64,000 bases of DNA from Pantoea sp. AS-PWVM4 (GTDB lineage: Bacteria; Pseudomonadota; Gammaproteobacteria; Enterobacterales; Enterobacteriaceae), in contig NZ_ASZC01000019.1 of assembly GCF_000468095.1 (NCBI RefSeq), forward strand, positions 92,387 through 156,386. Reading direction: 5' to 3'. Under the pieces are notes generated by a model. The model was not told the origin of the DNA. It saw only the letters and a list, made by a program, of their open reading frames with translations, and searched no databases. Within the stretch, counting starts at the first letter, position 1, and each line of letters opens with the position of its first letter. This document shows, piece by piece, positions 1 through 7,719 of the stretch. The position numbers and the translations under genes were made by a program.

Positions 1-637
1 CGCTGCTCTGCGGCGAGTCACGCATAAACAACAGCATGATCACCACGCCTACGGCACCCAGCGCCGCGGTGGAGAGATACCCCATATGCCAGCCGTAACC
101 GGCAATAACCGCAGCAATCACCATGTAGGTCATGGCTTCGCCGATATTGTGCGCCGTTGACCAGATGGAATAGAAGGTGCCGCGCTCCTTCGTCCCGTAC
201 CAACGTGCCAGCGACACGGCGCAGGGCCCGACCCCCATTGACTGTGCCCAGCCATTGATGCCCCAGAAAATCGCCAGCATCATGGCATTGGTGGTCATGC
301 CCATCATCAGGTTCATGCCCGCACTGAGCAATAATCCCAGGCTCATAAAGCGCACCACGTTGGCATGATCCGCGAGAAACCCGTTCACAAACTTACCGAT
401 GGCATAACTAAAGAAGAGTGCAGAACCAATCATGCCCAATTCTGACGGTGAAATCCCTAAATCCACCAGCGCACTTTTGGCAACGGTAAAGGAAAGACGG
501 CACACATAAAAGGTGACGTAGGCCAGTGTCATCGCCAGAAAGGTCTGCCAGCGCACCACGCGAAAACGGTTTTCATTAAAAGTTATGCCGTCTTTCGCCG
601 GGCTGGCCCGGAAAAAGCTGAGTAATCCAGACATCAT
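1..637 (-). CDS. MFS organophosphate:phosphate antiporter (OPA family), 3' end outside window
   Basis: Inner-membrane transporter of the UhpT/UhpC/GlpT/PgtP group, which exchanges phosphorylated sugars or glycerol derivatives for phosphate. About 212 N-terminal residues are visible; the C-terminal half lies beyond base 1. Several hydrophobic helices are present, together with OPA-type signatures: WGINGWAQSMGVGP, then an RWYGTKERGTFYSIW stretch followed by AHN. The start is ATG at 637 (or 634) behind GGAGA. It is the third gene in the same direction after a LacI regulator and an inositol-monophosphatase-like enzyme. The trio suggests uptake of a phosphorylated compound followed by dephosphorylation. 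The substrate cannot be read from the sequence. Confidence 0.85.
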   Translation of the reverse strand, partial: MMSGLLSFFRASPAKDGITFNENRFRVVRWQTFLAMTLAYVTFYVCRLSFTVAKSALVDLGISPSELGMIGSALFFSYAIGKFVNGFLADHANVVRFMSLGLLLSAGMNLMMGMTTNAMMLAIFWGINGWAQSMGVGPCAVSLARWYGTKERGTFYSIWSTAHNIGEAMTYMVIAAVIAGYGWHMGYLSTAALGAVGVVIMLLFMRDSPQSS

Positions 638-739
638 CGTATCTCCGTTGGCGGAGGCGGTGCTGATTGATGTGTTTCATCCCTGAGAGCGTGTTCCCTG
701 TTGTGTAGAGTACATAATCAGATGCCCTGGCCGTGCAGG

Positions 740-1549
740 TTAAAGTAAGGGTTGTTTAACCCATTGTTTTAATTGTGGGTAAATCTTTTCACTTGCCAAA
801 AGAACAACATTTCCGCGCGCGATCCCCTCCGCCGCCAGATAATCGTTGGTGATACCACCCGCCTCCCGCATCAACACGATCCCCGGTAATCCATCCCAGG
901 GGTTCATATGCGGCTCGTAATAACCAATCAGACGACCCGCCGCAGCCCAGGCGCTCATTAACGCGCCAGAGCCATTGCGCACGAACATGCCGCCATGTTG
1001 CAGAAGTTGGTCAAGAAACGGCAGGAAATCTTCAGTAGAAACGCGATGCGACGTGCCGACACCCATCACCCCACCCGCGACGGTGGTCGCCGGATGCGGC
1101 GAGATTTGCTGATCGTTCAGCCACGCGCCCTGCCCTTTGCAGGCATGGAACAGCTCGTGGTGATTGGGGTCATACACCACGCCGATCACCGGTTCGCCGT
1201 CAATAACGACGGCCAGCGAGAGACACCAGGTATGCAGGCCGTTGAGAAAACAGCTGGTGCCATCGATAGGGTCCACTACCCACAGCACCGATTTCCCCTG
1301 ATCGGCCGTGCCGCTCTCTTCGCCGAGGAAACCATCGTTCGGAAATGCCTCCGCTATCCACGATTTTACGAAGGACTCCACCTCACAATCGGCGCGGCTG
1401 ACCACATCCTGCAAGTCGCTCCCTTTGTGCAGGGTTTGCAGACTGTCACGCTGTTGATAGAACTCATACGCCAGTTTTCCACCTGACTCAGCAAGACTAC
1501 AGGCGAAGCGATAGCGCGCCAAAAGCGAATCATTTTCACTGGTTAACAT
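740..1549 (-). CDS. Inositol monophosphatase family protein
   Basis: 269-residue Mg2+-dependent phosphatase of the SuhB/CysQ/IMPase superfamily, cytosolic. Both metal-site motifs are present: GEES at residues 76-79 and DPIDGT at 93-98. The C-terminal motif reads NPWDGLPG (216-223) where the family usually has WDxAAG, so the Asp is kept but the pocket is altered. The gene lies about 100 bases upstream of the OPA antiporter and downstream of a LacI regulator, with a perfect inverted repeat between the regulator and its start. Known members hydrolyse inositol phosphates, PAP, fructose 1,6-bisphosphate or histidinol phosphate. The transporter neighbour suggests an imported sugar or polyol phosphate. 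Confidence 0.85.
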   Translation of the reverse strand: MLTSENDSLLARYRFACSLAESGGKLAYEFYQQRDSLQTLHKGSDLQDVVSRADCEVESFVKSWIAEAFPNDGFLGEESGTADQGKSVLWVVDPIDGTSCFLNGLHTWCLSLAVVIDGEPVIGVVYDPNHHELFHACKGQGAWLNDQQISPHPATTVAGGVMGVGTSHRVSTEDFLPFLDQLLQHGGMFVRNGSGALMSAWAAAGRLIGYYEPHMNPWDGLPGIVLMREAGGITNDYLAAEGIARGNVVLLASEKIYPQLKQWVKQPLL

Positions 1550-1562
1550 AACCTCTCCCTAA

Positions 1563-1580
1563 AATGCACACGCGTGCATT
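1563..1580. promoter_or_regulatory. Candidate LacI-family operator
   Basis: AATGCACACGCGTGCATT: 7-base perfect inverted arms around ACGC. It lies 14 bases before the phosphatase start and downstream of a -10-like CATAAT on the minus strand. Position and symmetry fit an operator for the adjacent LacI regulator. This is an inference from sequence only. Confidence 0.55.
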
Positions 1581-1585
1581 ATGCG

Positions 1586-1608
1586 ATAAAAAATTAGCCC
1601 CGAAGGGC
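1586..1608 (-). terminator. Short hairpin with U-run after lacI-type gene
   Basis: On the minus strand GCCC-TTCG-GGGC is followed by TAATTTTTT, a short stem with a very stable loop and a U tract. It lies 66 bases after the regulator stop and before the phosphatase promoter region. It could terminate the regulator transcript or attenuate read-through. Confidence 0.45.
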
Positions 1609-1673
1609 AGAGAGAGTGTGGCGGCAGTCGGCAGATTATACTGTGACCGATGCCGCATAAAATTAATTTTCCA

Positions 1674-2654
1674 TTAAGCGCTGTTACGGATAATTAATTT
1701 CACTGGTACGGCACGCTGCCGTGAAGGGAGCTCAAACTGCGCAATCCGTGTGATAAGAAGATCGACCGCATGGTGTGCCAGTGCGTCGGTATCCTGTTGA
1801 ATTGTCGTGAGATGATAGGGATCCCATTCTGCCTGGGGTATATCATCGAACCCGATGACAGCGGGGAGTACCGTCCCATCATTAAGGGAACGAAGACCGT
1901 CAATTGCGCCCAGCGCCAGCATATCTGTGGCACAAATCAGCACATGGCAGCGACTCAGGGTGATAGCTGCGGCACGCCCTGCCGCATAACCACCACCCGC
2001 GATAAATTGTGGGGTGATGTTAAAATCAGGGGCGGCTAACACCAGCGCCTGGTAACGTTCGCGAGTACTGAAATTCGACGCATCTTCTCCAATAAACCCC
2101 ACCTCCTGCCAGCCTCGTTGCCGACAGTAATCCGCCATCAACTGCATTCCCTGGGCATTATCGCTGGCAACACGATCGCAACCTTGCAGACTGGCATCAC
2201 GGTTAATCAGGGTGACCGGGATTTTGCGCGCCAGATACTCCTCCGCCAGGGAGAGTGGCGGCGCACCTGAAGTAATAATCACCCCCGCCACATGGTAACT
2301 CAGCAGTTGTTTCAGCGAAGGCGCAAGCTGTTCGGGATCGTCGGCGTTCATCAGCAACGGCATAAACCCCTGCAACGCCAACTGATGCACCAGCGGCGAA
2401 AGCAGCTTACTGCGGAAAGGGTTGTCAAAACCGGAGGTAATAATACCGATGAAATTGCTGCTCCCGGTATTCATCGTGCGAGCGATAATGTTGACCTGAT
2501 AGCCCAATTGTTCAGCGGCCTGTAATACTTTGGCGCGCGTTTTTTCCGCAACGGATGCCCCGGGAGTAAAGGTACGTGACACCGCAGAACGTGAAACACC
2601 CGCCAGACGGGCCACATCTTCGGCCTTCACCCAGTTTTTGTTTTTCTCACTCAT
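1674..2654 (-). CDS. LacI-family transcriptional regulator
   Basis: 326 residues. The N-terminal DNA-binding helix-turn-helix (about residues 12-37, AEDVARLAGVSRSAVSRTF) and hinge are followed by a periplasmic-binding-protein-like effector domain starting near FIGIITSGFDNPF. It is transcribed toward the phosphatase and OPA antiporter genes, and a palindrome lies between it and them, so it most likely controls them. The VSRSAVSRTFTPGASV helix differs from the VSxATVSRVLN type of the other three LacI regulators here, which fits a different operator sequence. The effector is unknown; a sugar or a phosphorylated metabolite is plausible. Confidence 0.9.
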   Translation of the reverse strand: MSEKNKNWVKAEDVARLAGVSRSAVSRTFTPGASVAEKTRAKVLQAAEQLGYQVNIIARTMNTGSSNFIGIITSGFDNPFRSKLLSPLVHQLALQGFMPLLMNADDPEQLAPSLKQLLSYHVAGVIITSGAPPLSLAEEYLARKIPVTLINRDASLQGCDRVASDNAQGMQLMADYCRQRGWQEVGFIGEDASNFSTRERYQALVLAAPDFNITPQFIAGGGYAAGRAAAITLSRCHVLICATDMLALGAIDGLRSLNDGTVLPAVIGFDDIPQAEWDPYHLTTIQQDTDALAHHAVDLLITRIAQFELPSRQRAVPVKLIIRNSA

Positions 2655-2911
2655 GCTGAGTCTTCACTGTGATCATCCCTTTTTGTGGAGAAACATTCAC
2701 ATTATCAAATCTGTGAGGCGTTGCAATCTCATGCATCTGTCGCCATGCGGGAATTTCATATTGAAATATGCGAATTAATTTAATAACTATCAATAAATTA
2801 TATTTTCCAGTGCATGGGAATAATCTCGTGTTTTTGCCTGTTGTTAGCCGTTAAGGTTGTGAATCGGCAGTGGACGTTGTTTACTGAGGCAATCAAGGGA
2901 GGGACCAGCCT

Positions 2912-4075
2912 ATGTTAACCTGCTTTTCCATCGCCAATTATCGATCCATCCGCGATCTGACCTTGCCGCTGGAACGCTTGAATGTGATTACCGGCGAGAA
3001 TGGCAGCGGTAAATCAAACCTCTACAAGGCGCTGCGCCTGCTGGCCGAGACAGCCAAAGAGGGGGTGATCAATGCGCTGGCAGAAGAAGGCGGGTTGACC
3101 TCAACCTACTGGGCAGGTCCGGAAACGCTGTCGCGCAGTATGAAACGTGGCGATGTGCCAATCGAAGGTGGGCCACGCCATCATGTGGTGCGCCTTAAGC
3201 TGGGCTTTGCCAGTGACCATTATGGTTATGCCATTACCCTGGGCTTGCCGACCCCGAGTTCATCCGCCTTTGCACATGACCCGGAGATCAAGCGAGAGGT
3301 TATTTTTAATGGTCCGTACTACCGCCCGGCTTCCTCATTAGTCGAGCGAAAAGGCAATCTGCTTAAAGTCCGCGCAGACAGACAATGGCAGGTCGCCGCA
3401 CAGAAAGTACCGGTCTACGGCAGCATGTTCGACCAACTGGCCGATCCCACCACTGCGCCAGAGGTTTTCCAGGTGCGTGAAATGATACGCAACTGGCGTT
3501 TCTACGATCATTTCCGTACCGATAAAGACGCCCCTGCACGCCAGGGGCAACTGTTAACGCGCACCCCGGTTCTGCACCATGACGGCAGAGACCTGGCATC
3601 AGCAATTCAAACCATTATTGAAACCGGCGATCGCCAGGCGCTTGCCCGTGCAATTAACGATGCTTTTCCTGGCAGTCGGCTGGAGGTCATACAGCCAGGC
3701 GAGGGACGAGGTGCGATCGCTTTCTACCAACATGGTCTGCTACGTCCTCTTTCGGCCGCCGAACTCTCTGACGGCACGCTGCGGTTTATTCTTTGGGTAG
3801 CCGCCTTGCTGACGCCACGCCCACCCGAATTGATGGTGCTGAACGAACCTGAAACCAGCCTGCATCCGGACCTGCTGCCTGCGCTGGCGCGCTTAATTCT
3901 TCAGGCTTCGCAACATACGCAAATTTGGGTAATCTCTCACGCCAGCCGTCTGGTTAATGCGCTGATGCAAGACCCAGAATGTCACCTGATTGAGCTGGAA
4001 AAGGAGCTGGGGCAGACGCAGATTAAAGGACAGGATATTCTCGACGTACCCGCCTGGCATTGGCCTGATGAGTGA
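2912..4075 (+). CDS. AAA/ABC-type ATPase (RecF/SMC-like, COG4637 type)
   Basis: 387-residue cytosolic ATPase with the layout of the predicted-ATPase family that resembles RecF and OLD heads. Walker A is GENGSGKS (residues 28-35), a signature-like ELSDGTLRF lies near residue 288, and the Walker B region is LMVLNEPETSLHP near residue 306. The Walker B reads NEPE rather than the common DEPE, so one acidic residue is replaced by Asn; the catalytic Glu is kept. No nuclease, methylase or other partner lies beside it, and the next gene is convergent. The start follows AGGGAGGG about 10 bases upstream. The biological role of solo members is not established. Confidence 0.8.
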   Translation: MLTCFSIANYRSIRDLTLPLERLNVITGENGSGKSNLYKALRLLAETAKEGVINALAEEGGLTSTYWAGPETLSRSMKRGDVPIEGGPRHHVVRLKLGFASDHYGYAITLGLPTPSSSAFAHDPEIKREVIFNGPYYRPASSLVERKGNLLKVRADRQWQVAAQKVPVYGSMFDQLADPTTAPEVFQVREMIRNWRFYDHFRTDKDAPARQGQLLTRTPVLHHDGRDLASAIQTIIETGDRQALARAINDAFPGSRLEVIQPGEGRGAIAFYQHGLLRPLSAAELSDGTLRFILWVAALLTPRPPELMVLNEPETSLHPDLLPALARLILQASQHTQIWVISHASRLVNALMQDPECHLIELEKELGQTQIKGQDILDVPAWHWPDE

Positions 4076-4090
4076 TGTCACACCGTCACG

Positions 4091-4426
4091 TCAGGTAAAC
4101 GTCATTGCCCAGGTGATCACCCCAGCCACTACCGTGGTGAAGGTCAGCGCGACGAGGAAAAGAATATCGACCATTTTTTCCAGCCGGTGATTGCGCCGCT
4201 GGTTGCGGGTGCGTAGCGCCCAGTAAGACATGATGGTGGTCGCCAGATAAAGAATGGCATTGATGGCGAGCAGATCATCGCCAAGCGTATCTTCACGTCT
4301 CAGGGTGGTCACAACCTGAAAAATACCGATAACCGTAATACAAACGCCGACCATCGCCGCCGACGCCATAAAGATATGCACACAAATATCTTCATCCAGC
4401 CTGTTACTGATTTTGGGTTTGATCAT
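4091..4426 (-). CDS. Small inner-membrane protein of unknown function
   Basis: About 111 residues with three predicted membrane segments: around residues 16-40 (FMASAAMVGVCITVIGIF), 55-70 (LAINAILYLATTIMSYW) and the C-terminal 85-108 (ILFLVALTFTTVVAGVITWA). A basic RTRNQRRNHRLEK loop separates the last two. I chose ATG at 4426 because AAGG lies 8 bases upstream; ATG at 4432 or GTG at 4435 are in frame. It converges on the ATPase gene with 15 bases between stops. I do not recognise a characterised homologue. Confidence 0.7.
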   Translation of the reverse strand: MIKPKISNRLDEDICVHIFMASAAMVGVCITVIGIFQVVTTLRREDTLGDDLLAINAILYLATTIMSYWALRTRNQRRNHRLEKMVDILFLVALTFTTVVAGVITWAMTFT

Positions 4427-4519
4427 CAGCATCACCTTAAAAAGAGCAACGTTCGATTTCTCAAATAGTGGTGATTCACTCTAACCTTATAAGGTTAACT
4501 CAGACTGAGGAGAGAGAAT

Positions 4520-4786
4520 ATGGCTAGCGGCTGGTCTGGTGATGGCGCCGTTCAGGATCAGATTGACGCCACTGTTGATGATGCCGTTGCCCGGGCACGG
4601 AGTCATCTGGGCCAGGGTGAAAGCGCCCACTATTGCGACGAATGTGGTGAGCCGATTCCCGAGGCTCGACGGCTGGCATTACCCGGGGTTCGCTACTGTA
4701 TCAAATGCCAGAGCGAGCGAGACAAACATGAGGCCAGCCATAGCGGGTACAACCGTCGCGGCAGTAAAGACAGCCAACTGAGATAG
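4520..4786 (+). CDS. ybiI: YbiI, DksA/TraR-family C4 zinc-finger protein
   Basis: 88 residues, the same length as E. coli YbiI, and ending in the same GYNRRGSKDSQLR tail. The zinc finger is formed by C39-C42 (CDEC) and C60-C63 (CIKC) around PxARRLALPGVRYC, the DksA/TraR signature. The N-terminal part is a short acidic helix. Proteins of this class resemble the zinc-binding end of DksA, but the function of YbiI is not settled. The start is ATG at 4520 behind GAGGAGAGAGAAT. It converges on the SgrR-family gene with 15 bases between the stops. Confidence 0.92.
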   Translation: MASGWSGDGAVQDQIDATVDDAVARARSHLGQGESAHYCDECGEPIPEARRLALPGVRYCIKCQSERDKHEASHSGYNRRGSKDSQLR

Positions 4787-4801
4787 CCTATCAGGGCAGC
4801 G

Positions 4802-6502
4802 TTATTCTGGTTCTATCCAGGTTGAAGTAAAGTCGAACCAGCCCAGATTATTAAAATGCATCCCCTGTGCCTGCTCTGGCCCCTGCAAACGCATCCAGTG
4901 GTGAAACAATGGCTGCAACCACCCTTCCCTGATAATGATCTCCGTCAGTTGCCTGGCAGGGAGTACACCCGCACGCCACTGCTGCTGCCAGTGGGAAAAT
5001 AAATGCTCATCGCCACCAGAAATGGAGGTTTTTAATAATGGCATACCGGTCAGCCAGGCACCGACATTCCAGGCTTCCGGCAAGGTAAAATTCACCGTGC
5101 CTAACCATAAATCCGCATCACCGGCGCCTGCCGCCCAGGCTTCATAGGGCATTTCAATCGCCTCAACGTCAACACCACTGGCTGCCAGAATCTGCTGACA
5201 TGCCCGAATTAACACGGGAAATTCCCAGTGTTGATGGTGGTACGCCAGGCGCAGGCGCTGAAGGCCCGGAGTGTGCATCCTCCCTTGCGCAATCTGATGC
5301 GACCAGTCGGAAAGCAAGCTCTCTGCGGGTAGCCACAGCGCCCGGACCGCTTCCGGCATTTGTTGCCTGATAGCTTGCGGTGCCAATTGCGCCCGAATCC
5401 AGCGTCGGTGTGCAGGGCTATGCCACAAGGGCGAACGGCTGTCGCACAGCAAAAAGTAGCCGCCGCGCTCCAGTACCGGCTCTTCTGCTGACGCGGTAAA
5501 GTGCGCCCCCAGCGCGGCGACGTACTCGATATCGCTCATCCCGGAACTCAGCAACGCCGAAGGTCGGTCGGAAGAGACAGGTTCCAGGCAGGTAATGATA
5601 TCAATTTCGTCCAACAGGCTGCGAAAGCCAAAGTAGCGATCAAACGCGGTCAGGCGCAGGTGCCATTCGTTATTTTCCGCGACCTGATAAGGCCCGGAAC
5701 CGACAGGGTGCGAGGCAAAATCAGGCCGCTGGTGATGGTCGGCGGGCAGAATCAATGCGGCGGCATCCGCCAACAATTGTGGCAACAACTCATCCGGGTG
5801 GCTCAGTTCAATCATGACGCTCAGCTCACCCTGCGCCAGCACGCTTTTAAGATGAGAAAAAAGTGGGGATTGCGCGCTGCGGGTCAGGGAAGCCACCACA
5901 TCGTGGCTGGTTAATGACGTGCCATCGTGAAACAGCACTCCGGGACGCAGGTAGAATCGCCAGTGCAGCGCATCAAGCCTGCGCCAACGGTGCGCGATAT
6001 CCTGCTCAACCTGCCCGGAGTGCTCATCAATACGTGTCAGCCCGCTAAATATCTGCCGGATTAGGTGAATTTCCGTACGCCGCAACGCCGTTCCGGGATA
6101 GAGGTTTTGCAGGGATCGATAATAAGGCACACGCAGCGACTGACGTTCATCCTGCACGCTGTGGCCCAGGCGACCGCGCAGCAGGGAGGCCAGATGGTGT
6201 TTCTCATCACCCAATAATGTCAGGACGCCACGCATATCGTTCAGATCCAGCAGGCGTTCAGCCTTTGCCAGCATCAGTTGCTGTTGTGAATAGCGTAGCT
6301 CCAGTTTTGCCAGATGCCCGCGACCGGGGCGGGCATGCCAGGCCAGCCACCCGGCAGATTGCATCTGGATAATCAGGGTGCGCATATGTCGTTTGCTGCA
6401 AAACAGCGCATCAGCGAGGGTTTGCAGCGTGGTCAGTGCCTCGCGCTGCGGAAACAGGGTTAACAACTTTTGATAATGCTGCTCAAGACGTTGGCTACTC
6501 AT
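4802..6502 (-). CDS. SgrR-family transcriptional regulator (HTH plus solute-binding domain)
   Basis: 566 residues. The N-terminal winged helix (about 1-110, with LADALFCSKRHMRTLIIQMQ) is followed by a family 5 solute-binding domain with the SgrR landmarks YYRSLQNLYPGTALRRTE, HWRFYLRPGVLFHDG and SHPVGSGPY. The C-terminal NLGWFDFTSTW matches SgrR closely. E. coli SgrR activates the sRNA sgrS under glucose-phosphate stress; this copy is not next to an sgrS-setA arrangement but diverges from a shikimate-dehydrogenase-like gene, so it is probably a paralogue (compare YbaE). The 96-base divergent gap likely holds its operator. The ligand is unknown. Confidence 0.85.
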   Translation of the reverse strand: MSSQRLEQHYQKLLTLFPQREALTTLQTLADALFCSKRHMRTLIIQMQSAGWLAWHARPGRGHLAKLELRYSQQQLMLAKAERLLDLNDMRGVLTLLGDEKHHLASLLRGRLGHSVQDERQSLRVPYYRSLQNLYPGTALRRTEIHLIRQIFSGLTRIDEHSGQVEQDIAHRWRRLDALHWRFYLRPGVLFHDGTSLTSHDVVASLTRSAQSPLFSHLKSVLAQGELSVMIELSHPDELLPQLLADAAALILPADHHQRPDFASHPVGSGPYQVAENNEWHLRLTAFDRYFGFRSLLDEIDIITCLEPVSSDRPSALLSSGMSDIEYVAALGAHFTASAEEPVLERGGYFLLCDSRSPLWHSPAHRRWIRAQLAPQAIRQQMPEAVRALWLPAESLLSDWSHQIAQGRMHTPGLQRLRLAYHHQHWEFPVLIRACQQILAASGVDVEAIEMPYEAWAAGAGDADLWLGTVNFTLPEAWNVGAWLTGMPLLKTSISGGDEHLFSHWQQQWRAGVLPARQLTEIIIREGWLQPLFHHWMRLQGPEQAQGMHFNNLGWFDFTSTWIEPE

Positions 6503-6598
6503 AAAAGATGAACTCTATAGCGCAAAAGACATCAATTTTTCATTTCCTCTTTTTAACGCACTATTTTTCCGCAGGCAATCTAACCGACGGGAACCCCC

Positions 6599-7420
6599 AT
6601 GAGCAGAATGATCAACAAAGACACCCGCATATGTATGTCACTGGCGGCGCGACCAACCAACTTCGGTACCCGCTTCCACAATTACCTCTACGAGGCGCTG
6701 GAACTCGATTATTTGTATAAAGCGTTCACCACTCAGGACCTGGCGGCGGCCATCGCGGGTATCAGAGCGTTGGGGATTCGGGGATGTGGGGTATCAATGC
6801 CGTTTAAGCAGGCGTGCATTCCGCTGATTGACGAGCTGGCCCCCTCCGCCGCCGTGATTCACTCCGTGAATACCATCGTCAATAACGACGGCTATCTGAC
6901 CGGCTACAACACCGACTATATCGCCATCGAAAAATTGCTACAGAAATACGACGTTGCGCCACAACTGACCTTTGCCCTGCAAGGCAGCGGCGGCATGGCC
7001 AGCGCCGTCGCCTGTGCGTTAAAAAATCACGGATTTCACCACGGCTACATCATCGCCAGAGATGACGAGAGCGGCAAAGCCCTGGCGGCGGCGCACGGCT
7101 ATCAGCACCACCATACGATGGAAGGAGTGACGGCTGACGTGTTGATCAATGCCACGCCACTGGGAATGGCGGGCGGTCCGGAGGCGGAGACGCTGGCGTT
7201 CTCATCCACGGCGATTGCGGCCGCTCAGGTAGTGTTTGATGTTGTAGCGCTGCCGGAACACACACCGCTGATCCGTTCTGCCCGTGAGCAGAACAAAAAG
7301 GTGATCAGCGGTGCGGAGGTTTTTGCCATTCAGGCGGTTGAGCAATTCAGCCTGTACACCGGTGTCCGTCCTTCCGATGAACACTTCCGTCAGGCCGCCG
7401 CCTGGGCAAGGCAGGTTTAA
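6599..7420 (+). CDS. Shikimate dehydrogenase-like oxidoreductase
   Basis: 273 residues with the AroE fold. The substrate-binding N-terminal part carries GCGVSMPFK (AroE has VTxPFK; the Lys is kept), then VNTIV...GYNTDY with the catalytic-region Asp, and the nucleotide loop GSGGMA near residue 130. Ser replacing Thr in VSMPFK and the short loop resemble the SDH-L/HI0607 class rather than biosynthetic AroE, so the true substrate may not be shikimate. It starts behind GGGAACCCCC and diverges from the SgrR-like regulator, a likely controller. Its stop overlaps the PTS IIA gene on the other strand by four bases. Confidence 0.82.
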   Translation: MSRMINKDTRICMSLAARPTNFGTRFHNYLYEALELDYLYKAFTTQDLAAAIAGIRALGIRGCGVSMPFKQACIPLIDELAPSAAVIHSVNTIVNNDGYLTGYNTDYIAIEKLLQKYDVAPQLTFALQGSGGMASAVACALKNHGFHHGYIIARDDESGKALAAAHGYQHHHTMEGVTADVLINATPLGMAGGPEAETLAFSSTAIAAAQVVFDVVALPEHTPLIRSAREQNKKVISGAEVFAIQAVEQFSLYTGVRPSDEHFRQAAAWARQV

Positions 7421-7719
7421 CGCTGATACAGATGGACGATTTCGGCCGATAACTCTCGCGCCAGCAACGATGTCATTAAATGGTCCTGCGCATGGACCAT
7501 AATCAAGGTCATGGGCTGGCGACCTTCTCCCGCATCCTGTTCAATCAGGCGGGTTTGCATTTTATGTGCCTGGCGGGTGAAGGTATCGGACTGCTGCAAC
7601 AGCTGTTGCGCCAGGGCAATATCTCCCGCCCTGGCAGCCTGCAACGCCTCAAAGCACAGGCTGCGTGCCTGACCGGCGTTAACGATAATCTCCATCACCG
7701 CCTCTTCTAAATCGATCAT
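7417..7719 (-). CDS. PTS lactose/cellobiose-type IIA protein
   Basis: 100-residue, fully helical phosphocarrier of the ChbA/LacF family. It accepts phosphate from HPr on a His and passes it to IIB. The active motif is MVHAQDHLMT, with the phospho-His at about residue 76, and the metal-binding Asp of the trimer lies in the same motif. The start is ATG at 7719 (7722 also possible) behind GGAG, overlapping the stop of the GH1 gene. It is the last gene of the IIB-IIC-GH1-IIA operon, so the three PTS parts of one transporter are split by the hydrolase gene. Confidence 0.93.
   Translation of the reverse strand: MIDLEEAVMEIIVNAGQARSLCFEALQAARAGDIALAQQLLQQSDTFTRQAHKMQTRLIEQDAGEGRQPMTLIMVHAQDHLMTSLLARELSAEIVHLYQR

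Noticed and set aside
995..1486. 163-codon plus-strand open frame opposite the phosphatase gene
   Set aside because: It is a shadow of a gene with complete IMPase motifs; no ribosome site and no recognisable domain.
2912..4435. ATPase plus small membrane protein as a two-gene phage defence system
   Set aside because: The genes are convergent on opposite strands and no nuclease or other effector is present.
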